A DNA stretch of 64,000 nt from the NCBI RefSeq assembly GCF_050947875.1, contig NC_134574.1, forward strand, positions 105,889,469 to 105,953,468, in the 5' to 3' direction. The position numbers and the translations under genes are program-made. Positions 10,255-25,359 of the stretch are shown piece after piece. The stretch is from Dermacentor variabilis. Taxonomy: Eukaryota > Arthropoda > Arachnida > Ixodida > Ixodidae. The notes under the pieces are model-generated. The model did no database searches. It saw only the letters and a program-made list of their open reading frames with translations, and was not told the DNA's origin. Positions within the stretch are counted from its first letter, which is position 1, and the number at the start of each line of letters is the position of its first letter.

Positions 10255-13200
10255 CACGTATGACGTGATCAGCATTGACTGCGGTGAATAAAATTTGGAC
10301 GACATCAAAGGACTGAAAAAGAAAGGATACGTGCAAGGAAGAGGTGACAAAACAAAAATGTATAGGCATGAAATAAAGAGATATTGGTATTAGATGTCAT
10401 TATTGTTGGTTGATACTAAAGTTGAGTATAACACCGGCGTATAATAAACGCTGCGTGCCTAACGTATAGTTAAATATATGCACGAAACGATCTATTACAT
10501 TGACAGACTGTATGCGAATGGAAAAAGAAAAGCAACCGAAAGCGGCAGATGTTTAAGTGGGGCGATGACGTTAAGAAAATTGTTGCCATAAGAGGGAAAG
10601 GATATTGAGAAGCAGGAAATGGGGGTGCAGCTTGTTACAGGCAGACCTAGCCATGCAAACGCTGCCAGCGATTCTTCCACCCAAGCGTGACCTACCAAAC
10701 GCGGTACAATCTCAAGCCTGTCGCACTCCAGCTTCTAACAGCAAAAGCCATTATTCATACTCCAACCCCGTATCGCGTAGGTACTTAGGGAGGAGACGAA
10801 TAGTGTGTCTCCTTAATATCCAAAAAAATGGAGTTGGGTATAAGTAGTAGAAGATAAAATGGACATGTACGGAGGAGCTTCCGTCTTGTCATATACGTCA
10901 GTCTAATCATGGTGGCGGCAGAAACGTTCGACGACGATGATAATTTCAATAAGCTGATATCCAAAGGAGAGCAGGAGACATTGTCTGCTTAATTTGTGCG
11001 GTAGCAGAAGGGAAAGTTAATTTCACCTAGCATATGACTCTACAAAGTGCAAGGCCGACCCATCCAGCGTGCTTCGCGATGCCCTGCAGCACGTTTTCCC
11101 CGCTACCTCGTGAACGAAAACAACAAGAGGCAGTTTTAGAAATAAGAGGTTCGAAAGTATTGCGCGTCGTTTTCTTTACGCCGAAAAGACTCGGGCTTTG
11201 TTTCACTAGTAGCATCTTTCACGAGCATACAAGTTGTGTAATGCTTGAGTGGCACTTGCGCGCGGAGTTTTAGAAATAATGAGGCGGCACACAATTAAGG
11301 CGCCTAAAGTATGATGAATGGACATGAAATTATTCTAATTGACACAAGTTTTCATAATTTATCTTTTAATCCTTCTGTTGTTCGCTGTTATAAAATAGAT
11401 AAGCTTCTTCTTCTCGACATGACAAAAATAATCACGGAAGTGAGAAAAAAAATTCCATGGCTATTATCTGCAATGCCTAATCCGCATTTCTTTTTCTCAT
11501 GATGGCGGTGCCTGATATGCGTCTGGTGCGACAACTTCACTCCTTCGCATTGCCTCAGAATGCTCATCATACGTGCGCATAGTGACTCGCGTGTTGACAA
11601 ACTGGCCTCGATGTGACGCCGTTTCTTGTCTTCTTTGAGTGCGACACGGTGCTAACTCGCACTTCCGTAATACGACTCATCGGTTTTGCTAACACGAGGA
11701 GTAGATTGAGAAACAAATATTCTCTAAAGTGCATTCGAGTAGGCATCGAGGGCCCGTTGTTACAAATATTTATCTTATTAATAACATTGTTACGGCCAAT
11801 CTAGTGCACTTATCCGAGCGGAGGTCCCAGCACAGGCTTTTTCTGAACTTAGGTGCAGTGCTCAAAGAATGCGGGAGTTAAGCGTTCACTTTACTCCAAG
11901 CGCTATCATAGTAAAGAGCTTTGAGTCTCAAGCATATTGTTAAGACATGCTTAAGAACGTTTAAAAGCGGCGACAGACAAAGACAAGGAAACAGAATCCC
12001 CAACGTGCTAAGTGGTCACAAGTGCCACGTCAACTAATACAAGGACATAGCGCTTTGTGTGTGTCAACTTTCTTCTGCCCGCTTGCCGCTTCCGTTGAAC
12101 CTTCTTAAATAATTTTGATACTCTTGTATGTGAGACGCTGCCCTGTAAGCCGTTTTAGTTTCCACGCCGAGTCAATCCTCTAGAAATTAATTATCTTGGG
12201 AAGATTACTCGGTTCATCAGTTTTGATGACCGCAATTAAAACAGCTAAAAAAGGTTGCTAAAGACCATATAAAGTAACGCGGGAAAAAAATAAAGCTTGT
12301 GGTACAGTTTTCGGTCTCCCGCAAAAAAAAAGAACAAATAAAAACAGTGAGGTGTGCACAAAGTGATAAAGATAACCTACAGGAAATGACCAGAATGCAA
12401 GCATACTTGCGATCCCTTACCCGATCTCCGCTCTTCCCATCACTTGATCAACGTCTAGACGCAAGACGTTTATTGCCAGGGGAATTCCTCGTACGCCAGC
12501 TTGACCCGTTTTCTATCTCCAGTACCCGTTCAGGTCCCGCGCCTCCCTAGTAATTACTTATGTGTGTGACTGGACATTTTCCTCATTTTCTTCCTTTTAC
12601 TACCTCTTTTCGGGGGCATTCCCTGCGGTCACATTCCCCATTCTTTCCCCACTCCCTCGATTACTACTTTTAGCAAGAATAATAAGATCAGTTTGAACAC
12701 CGAATGCCGGACCACAGCTGCTGTGTTTTTTCCGCCTTCCGCTGCTTTCAAGGTGCGTGAAATAGCCGACGTGATTAGACGTAGTGCATCCAGCCTTCGG
12801 TATGGAATGGAGTCGTACTGTTGGTCTTCTCATAGCAATGGCAACAGCGGAGCTTGAGAGGTGCTCTGAGCAACACGACACTTTGGAGAGCAAAGAGTGC
12901 TGTATTTTACTTTCTGTGTTTGTCTCCCTTTGCTCTTTACAGAGTGTTGTGCTCATTCTTTGTTGCGTTGGTAAGCGACGAAAAGCTTTCCATCTTGCTC
13001 GAGCATTTTTCTGGGTAGCAGTGAAGTTGGCCCCACGTGCTTGCTTATTTATTTCTTTACTTACTTAGTTTGGTATACAGCTGGCCCTAAAGATATAAAT
13101 TTCGGCAGAGTTGTACAAGCAATATGAGAAACAGAACTACAATAGAATATTTAAAAATGTGAATCAAAACCTATGCCGAAAGTTTATCAACAAAATTATC

Positions 13201-13975
13201 AGCAGTTAACACTGTTGGTCAAGGCGCCAGAGGGACAGGCCCTACGCGACAAAAACAAGACACGGCACCGGAGTGCAAACTATGAAATGTGTTCCCAGTC
13301 TATATACCTACGCCTTCTATTGTAAGTGACTAAGCCAATCTCCTTTTTGCTGGGACTGGCACCTTTTCTTGCTGGGACTTTTGCTGGGACCAAACGAGGT
13401 AACCATTGACAAATCCAAGCAGCTTTAAATCCATGCCATTGTAATGTATTTTTCTTCAATAATTCTATCCCCTTTGCTTTAAAGTACATTGCAAAATATC
13501 GGGACAACACCAGACACAATATATGTTCCGTCTTTCTTGACGCATGCCCCCTGTTCCCACCCTGTACACGGGAGCTGAGATACAGTGCCAGCAACTTCTA
13601 AAATCCTTCGACAGACACCCCAATAGCGTTACAAAAGGCAAGTTCGTCATTATTGTCTGTAATTCGCCATTTGATGAACGTTTACCAACGCACTCAACTG
13701 ACAGCTATTTAAGCTATTGACAGCTATTATCCTCTTGCATTTTCCTTGCGGCCATTTTACGTAGAATGGTCAGAACGTGTACGAGATTCTGCGGAGTATT
13801 TAAAGAAGAAAACCCTGTCATACACCTCCTGAAGGAGTGTTTTGCTAACGAAGCGTATAAACGAGTTTTCAAGTACCTTCCTGCTTGTGAGAGGCTTCCC
13901 TAGTGCAGATGTAGATAGTGAGCACCTGAGGAACTTCTCCCAGTTCTCCGAGATGAGTCGGGAAGAGCGTTTCTG
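10255..13975. other. no recognisable gene
   Basis: No frame with a known motif was found on either strand. A plus-strand frame of 94 codons at 12784-13068 and an antisense frame of 118 codons at 12600-12956 overlap and neither resembles a family I know. Short A/T runs occur (for example around 12290 and 12325). No LTR, SINE or clear inverted repeat was seen. Confidence 0.5.
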
Positions 13976-13980
13976 CACTC

Positions 13981-14560
13981 TCAGAGCATGTGTGTGATTG
14001 GCGCCGTGTCTCCGCACGAGGGGCACGTGTCACTGGGCTGCGCGTCGGGATAGGAAACGTGTATTTTGGCAGGGTTTGGGTACGTGTGCGTCTGTATCAA
14101 ACGTAGTGCTAGCGCCTGGGTCCTGGTAACTTCGGGGTTGGTGGCGGAAAGATGCGGCGCCCCAGGTAGAAGTGTTGTGTAATTTCGCTGTACGTAATGA
14201 TCGCGTCGCGGTTGTGCTCTAGCTCGACGAGATGGGGTTGCCCGGGGACGGCGCGATCGGTAAGCGCGCACGCGGCGTCGTGGGCGATCTCGTCGAGGCT
14301 GGGCGGGGGGCGCCCTGCACCCGACCGAGACAGGCGGGGAACCGGATGAACGGTGTGGTGCTTGAGGGTGCTCGGATACGCGCTACGGAGGATGCGTAGC
14401 GCCTGGTCGCAGACGACCCCACGTTTGAAGGCCTTAATGGCCGGTCTAGAGTCGCTGTAGATCCCTTGCCATTTGCCGTCGAGCACATCCCAGGGCTATG
14501 GCTACTTGCTCCGCCACCTCGGGGTCTCGGGTGAGGGCCGTAGCGCAGTTGATACATTAG
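13981..14560 (-). pseudogene. LINE RNase H fragment, frameshifted
   Basis: Two minus-strand frames (14109-14486 and 13981-14271) together give the later part of a LINE RNase H domain. YSDSRPAIKAFKRG matches the third catalytic aspartate strand, and LDEIAHDAACALTDRA fits the following region. Next come TRTQALALRLIQTHTYPNPAKIH and CPSCGDTAPITHML, the cysteine cluster that follows RNase H in tick LINEs of this type. The two frames join by a shift near 14200-14250. Neither RT nor a full tail is present. The family differs from the LINE at 3-6 kb. Confidence 0.75.
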
Positions 14561-14574
14561 TTAATTCCTCAATG

Positions 14575-15950
14575 CAGCTCCATTATAAGAGTGCTGTAAG
14601 TTTGCAGGTGTTTACATCAAAATGTCTTCCCTCCGCCACCAGACCTCGTCCATTACAGGTGTCCTCTACTAACACGTAGGAATTTCATTTTTCGATAATA
14701 GATTTGCGTACTATAAATTTATGTATTACATGACTATTGTGCAATAGTTTATGAGTCTGACCGGACTTCTGTTAAACCTTCGCAGGTACAGTGTACAATC
14801 AGCGGTTTCTCTACGCCGCACGTTCACTCGGTTTATGGCCCAATCATAAAGCGGGTCAGCGTGTTATTTTGCTACGCGTTCATTTCTACAAGTTCGAAAT
14901 CACCTCGCACTAAACTTCACCGCGTAATCTCAGTATTGCACTGAATTGGTTGCGAACGTTCTACAGACATAACAAATTTTGAAGACAATACATCGCGATA
15001 TAATGTTTTTGTCTCTATACGACAGCAAATGTAGTGTAAGGTATCAATCTACCTAAAAACTTAGAAACTCCTGAAAGTTGAAACATGATACCTGGTGACA
15101 AATACACCCTCCCCCCCCCCCTCCCGTTTCAAGTGAGATGTCCAAATCGTCCTTAATATCATCATGACAACGTATTAGTGAGCTTGTACCTGTGCTTAAA
15201 GTGCGTGCAATTTCAAGTAAATGCCAAAGTTCGACTTGCAGCAGTACACGCCGCTGATGATGGCTTGACGAAACACGCATTATTGTTTTACGTTGTACAT
15301 GTTAGACAAAGAAGCGGTACAACAATATATGATGTTTAATCTAAAAGAAACGGCCGGATGCCGTTACACGCGTTCAATCGTTCAACAAACTAAAAAAGAT
15401 ATGCTTGCCAACAATCTGATAGACTTCCTCACTCGCCTGCATTTCACAATAAACTCGCCTTTCTATATTGAAGAGAGGGCGTTGGGAAAACATGGGCAGA
15501 TGTTGGCACCTCCTGAAGAAACGTTGACTCCGAGAGGAGAAACTGTGCAATTGTGTCTCAGAACAACACTGTATATAAAATGTTTCAAGAGTGTGGACAG
15601 TGGCAGTAGAAAGGATTTTGAACCAAGGTGAGAGAACAACGTAGTGGATACGGGTGGGTGTGAGGAAACTAGCTGTGGAACTACGCGCGCGAGATATTTG
15701 AGAACACTAGTCACTATCCCCATAAACCCCAGCAGTCTCATTAAATCTGTCCAGGCGTGTAGCTTCGCATAAATTGACAGCACTATATCAGAGATGTAGC
15801 GCATTTTCTTGCCCAATGGCAGCGCATGTTTAGACGAACGAAATACAAGATCATGCATACTTCATCGCGCTGCCTTCTGACCAGAGTGACTCGGATATTT
15901 TCACCTTCCGAAACGTGGCAATATCCTTCGTTTACAAGGTTAGGAAAACA
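14575..15950. other. no recognisable gene
   Basis: A run of C (15111-15122) is the only simple repeat of note. Frames of 112 codons (15293-15631, plus) and 131 codons (15463-15858, minus) overlap antiparallel and neither shows a motif or family resemblance. Confidence 0.5.
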
Positions 15951-15959
15951 CTCACGTTG

Positions 15960-16275
15960 TCTGCCGGTGACGTGCCATCTGTGGCGCACAGAAAGGAGCA
16001 CCGCCAGCGGTCTGATATCATGAGACCACCTGATTTTCTGCAACAGCTGCAATCCATCGGGAGTAATGACCCAGGCAAGTTAATTAAGTCTATTGCTAAA
16101 GAGCTCCATGTCGCACAGTCAACTGTCGGGCCCACGGTGCGCGACGACTTGAGGTGACATTCGCATTTGATGAGGAGAGGGCAATTCATGTCCGACAAAA
16201 CTCAGCAGAATCCTTTGCTCTGGTCCGACAAGGTGCTGAGAAAGCAGATGCATCCTGAAGACAGTGCAATGCTTG
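15960..16275 (+). pseudogene. mariner-like transposase N-terminal fragment
   Basis: The frame gives RPPDFLQQLQSIGSNDPGKLIKSIAKELHVAQSTV, which fits the helix-turn-helix DNA-binding part of Tc1/mariner transposases (DPxKS, then an A-x-E-L-x-V-S-x-x-T-V pattern). After an in-frame stop at 16156-16158 the same frame continues with LMRRGQFMSDKTQQN and a SDKVLRKQMHPE stretch, the usual continuation toward the catalytic domain. No catalytic D,D motifs follow; at about 16278 the sequence becomes a T-rich run and the match ends. No terminal inverted repeats were found. The identification rests on motif resemblance only. Confidence 0.6.
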
Positions 16276-16279
16276 CTCT

Positions 16280-18605
16280 TTTTTTTTTTCTTTTTCAATC
16301 AACAAATCTTTTCGCTTGCACTCCTAAATGAACCTTTCAATGAGGCCACGTCGGCAGCTACCGTGGCTGCCGTCGTATCTGTAATTTATTACAGGATTTG
16401 CCTTCTACTCGCGAGAGCCGCTGAAGATAAAAGTTTCCATGCATGAAAGAAAATTAGGAGATAAGCAACTGGAATTGACTTAGACGTGCTAGGCAATATT
16501 ATTAATTTCAATCTTCGTCATGCCTTAAAGAGATTAGAAGACCCCATCGTTCAGTAAACACGTTAGTCGAGCGCCGCCTTAACCTATAAGCGAAGACAAG
16601 CCAGCCTAACTTTGTTTGTAGTCTTCTCGCCTCTACTAGTGGTGGCGACTGTAACGCAGTTAAGTCCAATCGTATTACGTATGCGGGACAAATTTGCGGG
16701 CACTTGCGGACAAGCGACGCAGTCTGTGGAGTTGCTTTTGCTACGTGAATAACGCAACATTAACCAAAGCTTTAACCAAATGTTGTGTTTTTCCTTCGTT
16801 GGAAGTGAATGTTCGGGTTTTAGTTTACATGGGTGGGCCAAGATAGTGTTTCTACAGGCTGTTCTTGCTTCAATCTTCTTAATCGATTACCTCTAACCAG
16901 AGAGTCATTAATATGCATATCGCCGGTGACCACTAAAAAGAAGAAAGTACGAAGCATAGAAAAATACTTGCTCAAATAGAAAAAAGAAATAAGAACATAA
17001 TTCACAAAAAAACAAGCACGCTCTAAATTGTTCCTGCAAAGTACTTGGCACTCATGATTAGCTTTCCCACACGAGTTCCTTGATGGAAGCTGCTTCAGGA
17101 TTATAATCCAGAGGCAGATATGGCAAAACGATTTCTCTCGTTCGCTCTCTCTCTCTCTGTCGCTTGTGTCATTGCTTCCAGTTTTGTTTTCGCTGCACTT
17201 GCGAATGTACTATACGTACCAATATTCAAACAAACATGAAGTTCGAACATCCAGTAACGCAGGTTCCCAGTGCCTTAACGGTTCTAATAACATCACAAAT
17301 AAAGTTTTGCAAAATGAATACTGGTTAATGATGATAAAGTTTAGTATTGTGTGCAGTTGTGTGCCTTCTTCCTTCTCGTTGTCTTGCGTGCGCTGTGCAA
17401 ATCGAAAATCAGGCCCAGTATTCATATCAAGTGATTGTACCTTGATCACTCACCCGCCTCTACATTTTGGTTTCCAGCAATCCAAGTACGAATAGCAGGT
17501 TACAAAATAGTAATTGGAGCAGACCTCTAAACTTTTCTTGTGTAATAAATAACTACTATTCGTAGATGGAGACATGTGCTATAAAGAAATTATTTTACAC
17601 GATAATGAAGAAAATTTTGATAATTGTCGGATGTGCACTTGCATTTGTTCTGCAGTTGATATCCAACTCTTAAGTAATCTCGCTCAAGCAGTAACATTGT
17701 AGTAAATTGTACAGGGTCTTTTTCATTTCGTTAAGTAAACTAGAACACGTAATATATAGGTATCCAAATGTCTACACTTAAAACGATCAGTATGTCTGAT
17801 GTATTCACATGGTACAACTGTTTTTCATCTCTGTCTGTTATAAGATTTTAGACGTTATAAGAAATTATGACGTCCTCGACTAAATTATCATTGCAATGAT
17901 CGCCGTCTTCTTTCTTGGCATCAGAGTTGCGGAGTGGCAACACCTGAGCTGAAATGATTCCGGAATCATTCCATATTTTCGTGGAATGGAATGATGGGGC
18001 CCCAGTCTGGCAAATGGCACGGGAATGAAACAGCAGAGCTGGATTTCAGAATGGATGTTGGACTGGAATGAGTACATAGTCACGGAGTGCTAAATGCTCT
18101 CTATTGCGAAACTACAAGACTGGTACATTAGCCACTTACCCTTAACAAGACTAAATCAAATATTTGCCTTTATAAATTTCAATTAGGTACGGCTTTTTGA
18201 GTAGGTACACATTGATGGCTACTTCTACTCCACCAATTATTAACAAGAGCGAATTATGCTTTTTGTACGATTACGATAACGCGCTAAGTGTTCTTCTATA
18301 CACTAATGAAATACGTTTAAAGACAGCACCATTTGCTAACAGTTAGTTCTTACTAAGGTAGTCCGCTCCTTAGTATTGTTTAATTCCTCAATAGAGACTT
18401 CTAGCGTGTCCGCTATTCCGGCAAACCGGGGCGGTTTGGGTGGATTACCGGATGATTAGGGGGCGTAAACATGAGCTGCCGGAGTGGTGCAGCCTCCTGG
18501 TGTTGTAAAGCTCAATCAGACAAAAACAGAGCTAAAATTGCAGTAACCTACTTTATTCTGCTTCGCTGCTGGTGCAAATTTTCGGCAGCGGTGTAATTGT
18601 GTTCA
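16280..18605. other. no gene; CT-rich microsatellite and GGAATG-rich patch
   Basis: A short CT repeat lies at about 17141-17157. At 17950-18075 the motif GGAATG and its complement recur many times (for example around GGAATCATTCCAT and GGAATGGAATGATGG), giving a local imperfect inverted and direct repeat. At 18420-18605 there is a G-rich patch followed by T/A-rich sequence of unknown nature that is not shared by the second copy of the adjoining duplicated unit. No open frame was recognised. Confidence 0.5.
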
Positions 18606-18608
18606 ATT

Positions 18609-20276
<1,668 letters not shown>

Positions 20277-20846
20277 TAGCCTGGTTACGCCCATTGCAGG
20301 GCAAAGGCCTCTTTCACACTTCTCCAACTACCCCGGTCATGTACTAATTTTGGCCATGTTGTCCCTGCAAATTTCTTAATCTCATCTGCTCACCTAACTT
20401 TCTGCCGCCCCCTGCTACGCTTAGCTTCCATTGGCGTTCATTCCGTAACCCTTAATGACCATCGGTTATCTTCTCTCCTCATTACATGTCCTGCCCATGC
20501 CCATTTATTTTTCTTGATTTCAACTAAGAGGTCATTAACTCGCCTTTGTTCCCTCAACCAATCTGCTCTATTCTTATCCCTGAACGTTACACCCATCATT
20601 CTTCTTTCCATAGCTTTGCGTCGGTCTCAATTTAAGTAGAACCCTTTTCGTAAGCCTCCAGGTTTCTGCCCCGTAGGTGAGTACTGGTAAGACGCCGCTA
20701 TTATACACTTTTCTCTGGAGGGATAATGGCAACCCGCTGTTCAATATCTCAGAATGCCTGCCAAACGCACCTCATCACAATGTTATTGTTCTGATTATTT
20801 CCGTCTCATGATCGGGATCGGCGGTCACTACTTGCCCTAAGTAGAC

Positions 20847-21551
20847 TTATTTCCTTACCACTTCCAGTGCCTCGCTACCTATTGTAAATTGCTCTTTTCT
20901 TCGGAGACTGGTACACATTACTTTCGTTTTCTGCGGATTAATTTTTAGACCCACTCTTCTGCTTTGCCTCTCCAGGTGAGTGAGCACGCATTGTAATTGG
21001 TCCCCTGACTTACTAAGCAAGGCAATATCATCAGCGAATCGCAATTTACTAAGGTATTATCTATTAAATCTTATTCCAAATTCTTTCCAATCCAGGTCTC
21101 TGAATACCTACTATAAACATGCTGTGAATAGCATAGGAGAGATCGTATATCCCTGCCTGACACCTTTCTTTATTGGGGTTTTGTTGCTTTATTTATGGAG
21201 GACTACGGTGGCTGTGGAGCCACTGTAGACATCTTTCAGTATTTTTACATACGGCTCGTCTACACCGTAATGCCTTTCGTAATTTCGTAATTTCGTAATG
21301 CGATTCCCAAACGTCTCCATTACTGCTGAGGTTTCGGCAGAATCAGACGCTTTCTCGTAATCAATGAAAGCTATATATAAGTGTTGGTAATAATCCACAC
21401 ATTTCTCTATCACCTGATTCATAGTGCGAATATGGTCTATTGTTGAGTAGCTTTGACGGAATCCTGCCCGGTCCTTTGCTTCACAGAAGTCTAAGGTGTT
21501 CCTGATTCTATTTGCGATTACCTTAGTAAATAGTTTGTAGGCAACGGACAC
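20847..21551 (-). pseudogene. RTE copy A reverse transcriptase fragments
   Basis: Two frames: 21189-21551 (SVAYKLFTKVIANRIRN, then AGFRQSYSTIDHI and AFIDYEKASDSAE) and 20847-21044 (MRFADDIALLSKSGDQLQ). They hold the first catalytic aspartate (FIDYEKA) and the FADD box. In the intact arrangement these lie in one frame; here they are separated by shifts and by an extra GTAATTTC-type short repeat around 21270-21300. Confidence 0.85.
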
Positions 21552-22352
21552 TAAGCTGATCGGTCGATAATTTTCAAGTCTTTGGCGTCCCCTTTCTTAT
21601 GGATTAGGATCAGGTTAGCGTTCTTCCAAGATTCCGGTACGCTCGAGGTCATGAGGCATTGCGTATGAAGGGTGGACAGTTTCCCTTGAAGAATCTGTCC
21701 ACCATCCTTCAACAAATCTGTTGTTACCTGATCCTCCCCAGCTGCCTTCCCCCTTTGCATAGCTCCTAAGGCTTTCTTTACTTCTTCCGGCATTACTTGT
21801 GGGATTTCGAATTCCTCTCGACTCTTCTCTCTTATATAATCGCTGTGGGTGCCACTGGTACTGGCACTGCCACTTGAACTATCTCCTATATATTAGTAAT
21901 GATATTGCCGGCTTTGTCTCTTAATGCATACATGTGATTCTTGCCAATTCCTAGTTTATTTTCACTGTTTCTAGGCTTCCTCCGTTCCTGAGAGCATGTT
22001 CAATTCTATCCCTATTATACTTCCCTATGTCAGCTGTCTTACGCTTGTTGATTATCTTCGAAAGTTATGCCACTTCTATTCTAGCTGTAGGATTAGAGGC
22101 TTTCATACATTGGTGCTTCTTGATCAGATATTTTGTATGCTGCGATAGCTTACTGGTGTCCTGCCTAGCGGAGTTACCAGCCACATCTATTGCACACTCC
22201 TTAATCATGCCGACAAGATTGTCGTTCATTGCTTCAATGCGAAGGTCCTCTTCCTGAGTTAAATCCGAATACCTTTTGTGTAGGTTGATCTGGAATTGCT
22301 CTATTTTCCCTCTTACCGCTAACTCATTGATCGGCTTCTGATGTACCAGTCT

Positions 22353-22868
22353 CTACCGCTCCCTCCTCAGGTTTAGGCTAATTTCAGTTCTTACCATCCT
22401 ATGGTCACTGCAGCGCACGTTGCCGAGCACGTACACATTGTGTATGATGCCAGGGTTAGCGCAGAGTATAAAGTGTATTTTATTTCTAGTCTCGCCGTTC
22501 GGCCTCCGCCACGTCCACTTTCGGCTTTCCCGCTTGCGGAAGAAGGTATTCATTATCCGCATATTATTCTGTTCCCTTAAGTCTACTAATAGCTCTCCCC
22601 AGCTATTCCTAGTGCCTATGCCATATTCCCCCAATGACTTGTCTCCTGCCTGTTTCTTGCCTACCTTGGCGTTGAAGTCGCCCATCAGTATAGTGTATTT
22701 TGTTTTCACTTTACCCATCGCCGATTCCACGTCTTCATAAATGTTTTCGACTTCCTGATCACCATGACTGGATGTAGGGGCGTAGATCTGTACGACCATC
22801 ATTTCGTATCTCTTATCAAGTTTCACAAGACCTGCCATCCTCTCGTTGATGCTATAGAATTCCTGCAT
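22353..22868 (-). pseudogene. RTE copy A endonuclease fragment
   Basis: A 171-residue frame with VQIYAPTSSHGDQEVE, TILMGDFNAKVGKKQ and VRCSDHRMVRT, three motifs of the AP-endonuclease that nicks target DNA for LINE insertion. Relative to copy C, the IDF motif reads IHF, a change at a conserved aspartate. The frame is open at both ends because neighbouring parts of the protein are shifted. Confidence 0.85.
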
Positions 22869-23121
22869 GTTACCAGCTATATTCTTATTAATCAGGAATC
22901 AGACTCCTAGTTCTCATCTCTCCGGTAAGCCCCGGTAGCACAGGACGTGCCCACTTTTTAGCACTGTATATGCTTCCTCTAGCCTCCTAACATCACTGAG
23001 CCCTATTATATCACATTTACTGCCCTCTTATTCCTCCAATAGCACTACTAGACTCGCCTCACTAGATAAAGTTGTAGCGTAAAACGTTGCCAGGTTCAGT
23101 TTCCAATTTACGTGTACTTGA

Positions 23122-23161
23122 ATAGGCCGCGTCGTAGTCGCGCCCGGCCTAGAGCTTCCTC
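23122..23161 (+). repeat. partial end of a second TTAA-type element
   Basis: About 40 bp just left of the TTAA at 23162 resemble the right end of the neighbouring element (23848-23891): both read GCCGC, then a TCG/AGT stretch, GCCCG and AGCTTCCT before TTAA. It looks like the end of another copy sharing the TTAA with the full element. Confidence 0.55.
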
Positions 23162-23891
23162 TTAAGAGGAAGATTTAGCTCGGGTGCCCCTTTATAAATA
23201 CATGTAGACGCAGATTTCGTTTTTCTCGGCAACCACTGCACCAAATTTGACGAGGTTTGTTGCATTTCAAAGAAAAACTTATGATTTAGTGACTGTTGGT
23301 TTCAGTTTTCCGATTTATGTTGTCGATTCTCTATTTAAAATTGGCGAAAATTGCTAATTTTCAGAAAACGAAACTATCCAATTTCCAACTCTGTATCTCG
23401 GCTATAATAAATGATATCACAATTCTGGTAGCTGCGTCTAATAGTACATCTAAAGCGGACAAAATTGATATGTTACACATGAATATAAAGAAATTCGGTA
23501 ATATGAAAATACAGCTTTTGCAGACCCCTTGTACACAACGTAACGAATTCACGTAAACTATTAATTGGCAAATAGAGTGTTTCCGCTCTGAATGATCTAA
23601 TGGATGCCGTTTACAGAACCGTCATTTGTGTTCTTGATGCCGAGCTAATAATTTGTACACGTTCTGCTTCTATTATTTCAAACTGTTCAATTTTCGAACA
23701 TCTTTTTTAAGAAGTTCTGGCCCGAAATCGAAATTCCGCTTACAACAGTCAATAGAATTTACTTTCTCTCTGAAATGCATCAAATTTCATTAAACTCTGT
23801 CCAGGGGTTATCTCAGAAAAACGCTTTTGCGTTTTACATGTACTGGATTATGCCGCATCGGAGTTGGGCCCGAGCAAAAGCTTCCTTTTAA
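23162..23891. mobile_element. MITE-like element with long inverted ends and TTAA duplication
   Basis: TTAA occurs at 23162-23165 and 23888-23891. Between them the two ends are diverged inverted repeats over roughly 130 bp: left GAGGAAGATTTAGCTCGGG against the complement of right AAGGAAGCTTTTGCTCGGG, then shared blocks such as ATACATGTA, CGTTTTTCT and TTGCATTTCA. The interior (about 450 bp) is A/T-rich with no transposase frame. TTAA targets are typical of the piggyBac superfamily, so a non-autonomous relative is plausible, but the terminal bases do not show the usual CCC start. I recall similar sequence as a common repeat in tick transcripts. Confidence 0.65.
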
Positions 23892-25358
<1,467 letters not shown>

Positions 25359-25359
25359 T

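Larger units (their letters stand above)
20278..23115 (-). mobile_element. RTE-type LINE, copy A
   Basis: Minus-strand LINE of the same family as the better copy at 61071-63837. From 5' to 3' it has endonuclease (22353-22868 and upstream), a linker, reverse transcriptase pieces (21793-21189, 21044-20847) and a 3' part ending at AGCCTGG on the plus strand next to (AT)n. It reaches further 5' than the other two copies: sequence to about 23115 matches the region before the first endonuclease motif. Frameshifts and a small deletion around 21830-21890 break the frame. The 5' side meets a partial TTAA-element end at about 23125. Confidence 0.9.

Noticed and set aside
12600..13068. Opposed frames of 118 and 94 codons
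   Set aside because: Neither strand shows a recognisable domain, and both could arise by chance in this composition.
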